Source: Pseudomonadota bacterium (GTDB lineage: Bacteria > Pseudomonadota > Gammaproteobacteria > Steroidobacterales > Steroidobacteraceae). From it: 64,000 nucleotides of DNA. Position 1 is the stretch's first letter. Each line of letters starts with the position of its first letter. The position numbers were made by a program, and so were the translations under genes. The notes beneath the pieces are model-generated. The model saw only the letters and a list, made by a program, of their open reading frames with translations. It ran no database searches and had not been told where the DNA came from. The stretch lies in the NCBI GenBank assembly GCA_023391335.1, contig JAEWBG010000085.1, positions 1 to 64,000 of the forward strand, given 5' to 3'. Below, piece by piece: positions 58,862 through 64,000 of this stretch.

Positions 58862-59851
58862 TTAGACTTCAGCCAGCTGCTTCCAGACCGCAGTTTCTTG
58901 ATCCGCGCAGCGATTCAGAATCGACGCCAACTCATCGGTGTTCATCGGCTCATGATTGCGGCACATCTTCGCCGCACGCGATGCGAAGGTGCGCCATTCA
59001 TCGCCAGCCTGCGTGAGTTGCTCTGAGGCTTGTTGCAGCAGTGCCGTCTGTACGTGCTGACTCGCTTCCTGCAAAAACGAAGCATACAAAAATCGAAAGC
59101 CCGCGCCGCCGGTGCCGATTTCTTCTTGCATGCGAACGATATGCGCGAGAAACATCTTCAGATGACTCGATTTCGTTCCTTCGCGCCCGCGCTTCGCAAG
59201 GTCGCTCGCGAGATAACGGATGCCGCGAATACCAAATAGCGGCAACGGCGCTTTCGCCATCAGGCGGTGATTCGATCGAATCGCTTTCTTGATGGCGCTG
59301 CCCAGATCGATGTTCGAAGGCACGTGTGCCGGGTAGTAGAGCAAACCTTTCGCTGCAAAGAGCCCCTTCGCGAATCGAGCTTTCTGCAAGTCTTCGCGCG
59401 GGCATTCCACCGGCTCTTCGAATACCGGATCGCTGATCTGATAGCCCTCTGCGGTGCGGCCGAAGACGATCAAATTGTGCGCGTTGAAGTGAAAACGCAT
59501 GTCCGGCGGGAAATAGGGCAGCCAATACACGCTCGTCTGCAAACCTACGGGCCGGCCTTGTTGCAGAGCTGCGTCGAGCTGCGACATGCCGGCATCCGGA
59601 TTGCGGAAACGCTCGCGCACCATCGTAAGTCCAAGACGTTTGCGCAGGCCGCGGATAATAGAGCCTGGCGGCATGCGATATCCGATCAGCGGCATGCCGC
59701 CGACCTTGACGAATGGGATGTACGCAAAGGCGAGGGCGCCGGAAAGCCCGAACGCCATCGGCTCGCTCATCGGTAAGCCGTAGTGCGTGAGCATCGACGC
59801 CATGACGCCGCTTTCGCAGTGTGCGGATTGGCGATGTTCGAATTGCGTCAT
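58862..59851 (-). CDS. BtrH-like (BtrH_N/DUF4872) acyltransferase
   Basis: A 329-residue protein. The N-terminal BtrH domain has a papain-like layout: AHCESGVMASML (Cys12), HNLIVFG and ISDPVFEEP; the C-terminal half is the helical DUF4872-type region. BtrH passes acyl groups from ACP to an amine in butirosin synthesis, and BtrH-like proteins occur in flexirubin/resorcinol-type loci. Predicted to transfer an ACP-bound acyl group here. Start at ATG 59851. Confidence 0.85.
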   Translation of the reverse strand: MTQFEHRQSAHCESGVMASMLTHYGLPMSEPMAFGLSGALAFAYIPFVKVGGMPLIGYRMPPGSIIRGLRKRLGLTMVRERFRNPDAGMSQLDAALQQGRPVGLQTSVYWLPYFPPDMRFHFNAHNLIVFGRTAEGYQISDPVFEEPVECPREDLQKARFAKGLFAAKGLLYYPAHVPSNIDLGSAIKKAIRSNHRLMAKAPLPLFGIRGIRYLASDLAKRGREGTKSSHLKMFLAHIVRMQEEIGTGGAGFRFLYASFLQEASQHVQTALLQQASEQLTQAGDEWRTFASRAAKMCRNHEPMNTDELASILNRCADQETAVWKQLAEV

Positions 59852-59865
59852 GAGCTCGCTCGGCC

Positions 59866-60270
59866 TCAAGGCTTGTCGGGCAATGTACGCAGTGTCGCGA
59901 TAGGAAGGCCCAACGCCTCGCTGTAACGCGACAAGATGCGTTCTGGAAGTTTCACGAACACCGCAGGTTTCAAATGACGCTTCACGCGCCAGCGGGCCAT
60001 GCCGGTCGTTTGCGCAAGCGTGAGTAAGTCCATGCGGCGTTCGAACATGTGATATTCGAGCGGTGCCGTTTCACCGCGTGTGGCGCGTTGCCAGGCGTGG
60101 TCGCGCTGTGCATTCAGATCGTCGATTGCCATCAGCGTCGCTTGCGACTCGGCTTCCCAACCGCTCGATTGGACGCCCGTGTATTGACCGCGCTCATCGA
60201 GCGCGTAGAGCAACTTGCGGCGCCCGCCATAGGTAGGGGACTGATCTTGCGGGACCGAATCGCGCTTCAT
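59866..60270 (-). CDS. Small conserved cluster protein with HTH-like C-terminus
   Basis: A 134-residue protein. The N-terminal part is charged. The C-terminal 50 residues (LAQTTGMARWRVKRHLKPAV, then LPERILSRYSEALGLPI) look like an HTH. ATG 60270 overlaps the stop of the KAS III-like gene by four bases and it ends 14 bases before the BtrH start, so it belongs to the same operon. Could be a local regulator or an adaptor; not identified. Confidence 0.7.
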   Translation of the reverse strand: MKRDSVPQDQSPTYGGRRKLLYALDERGQYTGVQSSGWEAESQATLMAIDDLNAQRDHAWQRATRGETAPLEYHMFERRMDLLTLAQTTGMARWRVKRHLKPAVFVKLPERILSRYSEALGLPIATLRTLPDKP

Positions 60271-61421
60271 CACATCACCGTCAACGACATGAAGCCCGCA
60301 GAGAATCGTCCGCTCTCGGGCACGAAGCACAGCAGGCGTTCGCCGCTGCGCAAGCGGCCGGAGCTCGCCAGTTCTTCGAGCATGAGATAGATCGATGCAG
60401 CACCGGTGTTGCCGCGCGTGGAGAGATTGGTGAACCAGCGTTCTTGCGGCAGATCGAACCCGATCGTACGCAGGCCTGCATACAGTCGGTCGCGGAAGAA
60501 ATGCGACGAGTAGTGCGGCAGGAAGTATTGATAGTCGGATGCGCGCAAATGTCGCTTGGCCATCAAGGCCCGCAATGGCCGCTCGGCCGCGAAGTGCACG
60601 ATGTTTTCGTTGAGCAGTTTGACGTCCTGCTTCAAGGTCATGGCGCCGCGTTCGTTGCGTTCGTGCGGGCTCATTCGTGCCCAGCCTTGCAGCGTGCCGG
60701 TCTCGTTCTTCACCGCACCGGCATACATGCAAGCCGGCAATTCGCCCGCGTAAGAAAACAGCTCGATCCAATCGATGCGTAGATTGAGCGCGTTCGCACG
60801 AGGCTGAGGTTCGATCAACACAGCGCCCGCGCCGTCGGAGAGCATCCAGCGCAGGAAATCTTGTTCGAACGCGAGTTCAGGCTGTTCTTCGAGCAGCGCG
60901 GCGTTCTGTTCGAACTGGCTGCCGTAATTGTGCGCGGCCAGCAACGCCGAGGGCAGCTCCGAACCCGACGCAATCGCGTTCGCGCGATCGCCAGTCGCAA
61001 CACTGAGTTGTGCGTAACGCAAAGCGGTCAAGCCGCTGAGGCAAATGCCCGCGGTCGCGACCAAGTCGAGCGAATGAAGTTGCAACTCACCGTGCACCAT
61101 CGCTGCGTGATTCGGCATGATCTGATCGCCCATGGAGGTGCCGCACGCGAGACACTCCAGTGAATCCAGATCGAAACCATTGCCGGCTACGCGACGGATG
61201 GCTTCGGCAGTCAGGCTCGCATTCGTGTGCGTCGGTGAGAGGGTCGTCGGATTGATCGCGTAGTAACGCGTTCGGATGCCGTTGCTGCGCAAGATGAGAC
61301 GCCGTGCGCGCGAAGGCCGCTCGCCCACTTGGCCGAGAATCCGCTCCATGTCGTCATTGCCGACGGGATCGTTGGGTAGAAACGCAGCGACGTGCGTGAT
61401 GTAAACCGGGCGCGCACTCAT
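60270..61421 (-). CDS. DarB-like KAS III ketosynthase (resorcinol-forming type)
   Basis: A 383-residue KAS III-fold protein with the Cys-His-Asn triad: Cys127 (TAGICLSG), His303 (FLPHYSSHF) and Asn338 (TRGNTGAAS). It is larger than FabH (about 317) and lies beside a DarA-like gene, matching DarB, which condenses two acyl chains to the cyclohexanedione precursor of dialkylresorcinols. Overlaps both neighbours by ATGA. Confidence 0.87.
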   Translation of the reverse strand: MSARPVYITHVAAFLPNDPVGNDDMERILGQVGERPSRARRLILRSNGIRTRYYAINPTTLSPTHTNASLTAEAIRRVAGNGFDLDSLECLACGTSMGDQIMPNHAAMVHGELQLHSLDLVATAGICLSGLTALRYAQLSVATGDRANAIASGSELPSALLAAHNYGSQFEQNAALLEEQPELAFEQDFLRWMLSDGAGAVLIEPQPRANALNLRIDWIELFSYAGELPACMYAGAVKNETGTLQGWARMSPHERNERGAMTLKQDVKLLNENIVHFAAERPLRALMAKRHLRASDYQYFLPHYSSHFFRDRLYAGLRTIGFDLPQERWFTNLSTRGNTGAASIYLMLEELASSGRLRSGERLLCFVPESGRFSAGFMSLTVM

Positions 61422-62377
61422 GAGCCGCTGGCCATGCTGTGACGCAAGTGATCGGCTTCGCCGGAAGGCGCCGCGAAATACTGTCGCTGTGCTTCGATGC
61501 GCGATTTAGTGATCGGGTGCAAAGCACGGCGGATGAGAGCGCTCAGAGGCACCACCGTCACAATCAGGCAGATCAAGAACACGATGTAGATGCCCAGCAC
61601 AATTCGGCGCAGCGGATTCGTCGGTCCACCGCATGCGCGGAGCAAGGCGCCCCAGGCGCGGAAGCTGCGCCGACCCACGGCTTCGGATGCGATGAGGTGT
61701 TCGGTGATTTTTACGGCGCCGAGGCCAGCAAAGAACGACGAGTCATTTTGCTCGCTGCGCCCCGGGAGTTGATCTGTAATCGCGCGCCCGAATCGAGATG
61801 CCGCGGCAATCTCGGTGGGTGCGATGCCCGCGGCAGGAATGCGGCCACCGAGGAACGGTCCGCGACGGCCAGTAAGCATCCACAACGGCGTTGAGATGAA
61901 CGTCGCCGCCATGTGAGTCGCATCGGTGAAGACGACGTTGTCGACGAGCCGCGCGCCGAGGCGTTGCAAGTGCAGCTTCATGCGTTCTTGCGCTTGCAGC
62001 CACATGTTGCGGCAGCCGATGACGGTGATCACTCGGCGGTTTTTCAGGAGTTGCTTCGCCTGCTCGCTTTGCAAGAAGGCCATCATCGGCATCGACGGCG
62101 AAAGAAACCAAACCTGATAGGCAAGAATCACGAGGTCGAAGTCGCTATTGCTGCCGACGTCCAGTGGCTCGATCGGGTCGGGGAGTTCGGCGACCGTTTC
62201 GGGGAACGTGCTGAAGAACTGCCAGAAGGGCCACGGGAATGGGTACGCACGACGCGGCTTGATCTGCGCCGTGACCACTTCGAAATCTTCGCGCGCAGTC
62301 AGTGGCGCGGTGATCGACGAAACGATCTCGCGCAGCTGACCCGTCTGCGAATAGTAGACAACCAAAATCCGTTGCAT
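61418..62377 (-). CDS. DarA-like flavodoxin-fold dialkylresorcinol aromatase
   Basis: A 319-residue protein. A flavodoxin-like N-terminal domain opens with ILVVYYSQTGQLREIV. FDLVILAYQVWFLSPSMPM and VITVIGCRNMWLQAQERM follow. A hydrophobic segment near 268-288 suggests membrane association. DarA-type proteins oxidise the DarB product to the resorcinol. First gene of the - half of the cluster. Confidence 0.85.
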   Translation of the reverse strand: MQRILVVYYSQTGQLREIVSSITAPLTAREDFEVVTAQIKPRRAYPFPWPFWQFFSTFPETVAELPDPIEPLDVGSNSDFDLVILAYQVWFLSPSMPMMAFLQSEQAKQLLKNRRVITVIGCRNMWLQAQERMKLHLQRLGARLVDNVVFTDATHMAATFISTPLWMLTGRRGPFLGGRIPAAGIAPTEIAAASRFGRAITDQLPGRSEQNDSSFFAGLGAVKITEHLIASEAVGRRSFRAWGALLRACGGPTNPLRRIVLGIYIVFLICLIVTVVPLSALIRRALHPITKSRIEAQRQYFAAPSGEADHLRHSMASGS

Positions 62378-62547
62378 GCTGCTGATGCGCTCAGTTCGGC
62401 GCCATGTATGGTCGGCGCTGTTCGTTATCCCGCTGTGGCAATGGCTCCCGCTCCATTGCGGGGCGGATTATTGCATATCACTTTAGGCGGATTCGCACTA
62501 AGCGCGTCACTGATTTCCAGCAAGATCGGCCGGAAAAGCCGCGCTCG

Positions 62548-62575
62548 TCAGACGATTACTGCAGCAATCGTCTGA
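62548..62575 (-). terminator. Hairpin after the second GH10 gene
   Basis: TCAGACGATT and AATCGTCTGA form a perfect 10-bp inverted repeat around an 8-base loop, 27 bases beyond the xylanase stop. Confidence 0.55.
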
Positions 62576-62602
62576 TGCGCAGCAGAGCGTTTGTGCCGCG
62601 AA

Positions 62603-63793
62603 TTACCGTGCCGACGTTCCGTGCGGCACTTCCAGCACTGCCGCGAGTGCAGGTTTCGGTTGGCGATTGCGATCGAATAGCAGCGGATAGTTGGTGCGGT
62701 TCGGAATCGGATAGCCGTTCTTCCACGACATGCCATCGTGCACGCCCCACAGCGTCACGCGATCGATCACGTTGCGTTTGCGATAGAAGAGCCGAAACAG
62801 CTCCGCATATCGAGCAGTCAATTGCTGTTGGACTGCATCGGGCAGTCCATTTCGATACGGATCCAAGAAGCGCTTGAACTCAGGTAACTGGAATTGTTTG
62901 TGTTGGAAGGCGGTGCCGATGACCTGACCTTCCTTCGTGAACGGCAACACATCGACATCCAATTCCGTGATCATCACCTTTACGCCGAGCGCGGCGAACG
63001 CGTCGATCGAATCCTCGATGTCCTTCAGGCTCGGGTAATCCAGTCCCCAATGTGCCTGCATGCCGATGCCATCGACACGAATGCCCGCAGCCTTGAGCAT
63101 CTTCACCATGCGTACGATGCCGGCGCGTTTTTCGGGACGCCATGTGTTGAAGTCGTTGTAGTACAGCTCTGCATCCGGCGCGGACTCGCTGGCGAATTTG
63201 AACGCGAGTCGGACGAGTTCGTCGCCATCGCCGATCGCATTCACCCAATTCGTGGATCGATAGCTGCCGTCCTCATCGATCACTTCGTTCACGACGTCCC
63301 AGGCTTTCACGTGGCCCACATAGCGGCCCGCGACAGATTGAATGTGCTGACGCATGCGTGCGACCTGCGCATCGTGGCTGTTGGGGTTGCCTTCCGCATC
63401 GGTGAAGAACCAATCGGGCACTTGGTTGTGCCAAATGAGCGTGTGGCCGACGATGAACATGTGGTGCTGCTCGCCGAAAGCCACCACCGCATCGGCTTGC
63501 GAGAAATCGTCGACGCCGGGCTTGGGGTGAACGACGGCCGCCTTCATCGCGTTTTCGGGCGTGATCGCATTGAAATGCTGAGCAATGAGGCGCGCGGTGC
63601 TCTCATCTCTGCCCGATACGACAAAGCCATTGACGGCAGTGCCGATCTTGAATGCGCCTGAGTAGGCATCCTTCAAACTCACTGCTGCCGAAGGCGTCGG
63701 GGTGCGCTCAGCTGAAATGTGGGTCTTGCAGGCGACCACGCAGAGGGAGGCAACGGCTACGGCAAGAATCGCGGCTGTTTTTTGAATTCTCAT
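62603..63793 (-). CDS. GH10 family endo-1,4-beta-xylanase, second copy
   Basis: A 396-residue protein. Lipoprotein-type signal (VAVASLCVVACK). The barrel has acid/base Glu in WDVVNEVID and nucleophile Glu in MITELDVDV; GHTLIWHNQVPDWFF and NAITPENAMK are GH10 blocks. Clearly homologous to the enzyme at 51935, but with a different linker. ATG 63793 preferred over the frame upstream. Confidence 0.93.
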   Translation of the reverse strand: MRIQKTAAILAVAVASLCVVACKTHISAERTPTPSAAVSLKDAYSGAFKIGTAVNGFVVSGRDESTARLIAQHFNAITPENAMKAAVVHPKPGVDDFSQADAVVAFGEQHHMFIVGHTLIWHNQVPDWFFTDAEGNPNSHDAQVARMRQHIQSVAGRYVGHVKAWDVVNEVIDEDGSYRSTNWVNAIGDGDELVRLAFKFASESAPDAELYYNDFNTWRPEKRAGIVRMVKMLKAAGIRVDGIGMQAHWGLDYPSLKDIEDSIDAFAALGVKVMITELDVDVLPFTKEGQVIGTAFQHKQFQLPEFKRFLDPYRNGLPDAVQQQLTARYAELFRLFYRKRNVIDRVTLWGVHDGMSWKNGYPIPNRTNYPLLFDRNRQPKPALAAVLEVPHGTSAR

Positions 63794-63903
63794 CGGCTTC
63801 GGTCCAGTTTCGGGTTCGCAGGTGCGCATGATGTATTCGCTGCGATGTCTGCTGCTGCAAAGAATCGCGTTTGCGTGGGCGTTGCGCGCGATGTCGATCC
63901 AAC

Positions 63904-64000
63904 TCAGCGCCACTCGCGCGGGGTGTGATGCAAGTAGTTGAGTTGCTGCCCCGGTTTTACATAGTCTTGCCGCAACTCGAAAGCCCGCTGGCTTTCCGTC
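63904..64000 (-). CDS. C-terminus of a gene running off the right edge
   Basis: An open minus-strand frame of 31 residues ends at 63904 with LRQDYVKPGQQLNYLHHTPR, then EWR and a stop. Codon usage is normal for the window. Not identifiable from this fragment. It lies 110 bases upstream of the GH10 start, so it could share its transcript. Confidence 0.5.
   Translation of the reverse strand, partial: TESQRAFELRQDYVKPGQQLNYLHHTPREWR

Noticed and set aside
58351..58865. Three similar small + frames of about 60-85 residues
   Set aside because: They repeat with the 166-bp minisatellite unit, have no ribosome sites and no family features.
60271..60771. Long N-terminal extension of the small cluster protein at 59866
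   Set aside because: It lies entirely on the darB-like gene in another frame and has an Arg/Cys-rich shadow composition; ATG 60270 couples by ATGA.
1..64000. rRNA, tRNA or prophage genes
   Set aside because: No tRNA-like cloverleaf, rRNA core sequence, integrase or transposase was recognised on either strand by reading; a covariance-model scan was not possible.

Overview
The window looks like chromosomal DNA of a free-living Gammaproteobacterium with mid-to-high-50s G+C by eye. A PilJ/ChpA-type sensory cluster, UrcA proteins, family-10 xylanases, a PQQ dehydrogenase and DarA/DarB-type condensing enzymes together suggest the Steroidobacteraceae/Xanthomonadales neighbourhood. That placement is an inference from gene content; no rRNA or tRNA gene was seen.

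Layout, left half. 31-2086: a TetR repressor with a palindromic operator, followed by a membrane carbon-nitrogen hydrolase. 2468-11461: a co-directional chemotaxis-like block (MHYT membrane sensor, PilG-like and PilH-like receivers, CheW, PilJ-like receptor, CheA hybrid, two divergent CheW proteins, ParA/MinD ATPase) with no CheR or CheB. 11560-15165: an orphan HypX, a rhomboid protease and an exported protein. 15409-18684: a flavin monooxygenase, then a candidate RiPP pair (88-residue secreted-type precursor with a Trp-rich tail, inter-gene hairpin, SPASM radical SAM enzyme), then a TMEM175-like channel. 18681-23546: housekeeping and regulatory genes (HPF-like, TrmO, ArsR/SRPBCC, MASE1-GGDEF, prolyl-hydroxylase-like). 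23616-24680: a possible small acquired segment with a decayed antitoxin. 24680-28996: LysR divergent from a cupin / carboxymuconolactone decarboxylase-like / aldo-keto reductase / MFS / tautomerase operon.

Middle. 29769-33560: a membrane protein, a winged-helix regulator, then a tight operon of a cis-prenyltransferase, a B12-type radical SAM protein and an initiating sugar-phosphate transferase, which suggests a dedicated polyprenyl-linked glycan or lipid pathway. 33719-37639: a YkgJ protein, a phospholipase-D lipoprotein, a fasciclin protein divergent from an ECF sigma factor, and a very short RseA-like anti-sigma. 37740-46010: a reductase, an exported isomerase-like/ThuA/PQQ-cytochrome trio, a serine hydrolase, a flavodoxin and a double UrcA protein. 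46516-51553: transaldolase, two stand-alone receivers, GAPDH, a GlxA-type regulator and a DUF3025 protein.

Right end. 53367-62377 is a dialkylresorcinol/aryl-polyene-like biosynthetic locus in two convergent halves. The + half has ABC ATPase, ABC permease, ACP, ketosynthase and a ketosynthase-like partner. The - half has DarA-like, DarB-like, a small HTH-like protein and a BtrH-type acyltransferase. A heptanucleotide array and a 166-bp minisatellite sit at the convergence point. The locus is flanked by two GH10 xylanase genes. Several intergenic gaps across the window carry short tandem or inverted repeats.
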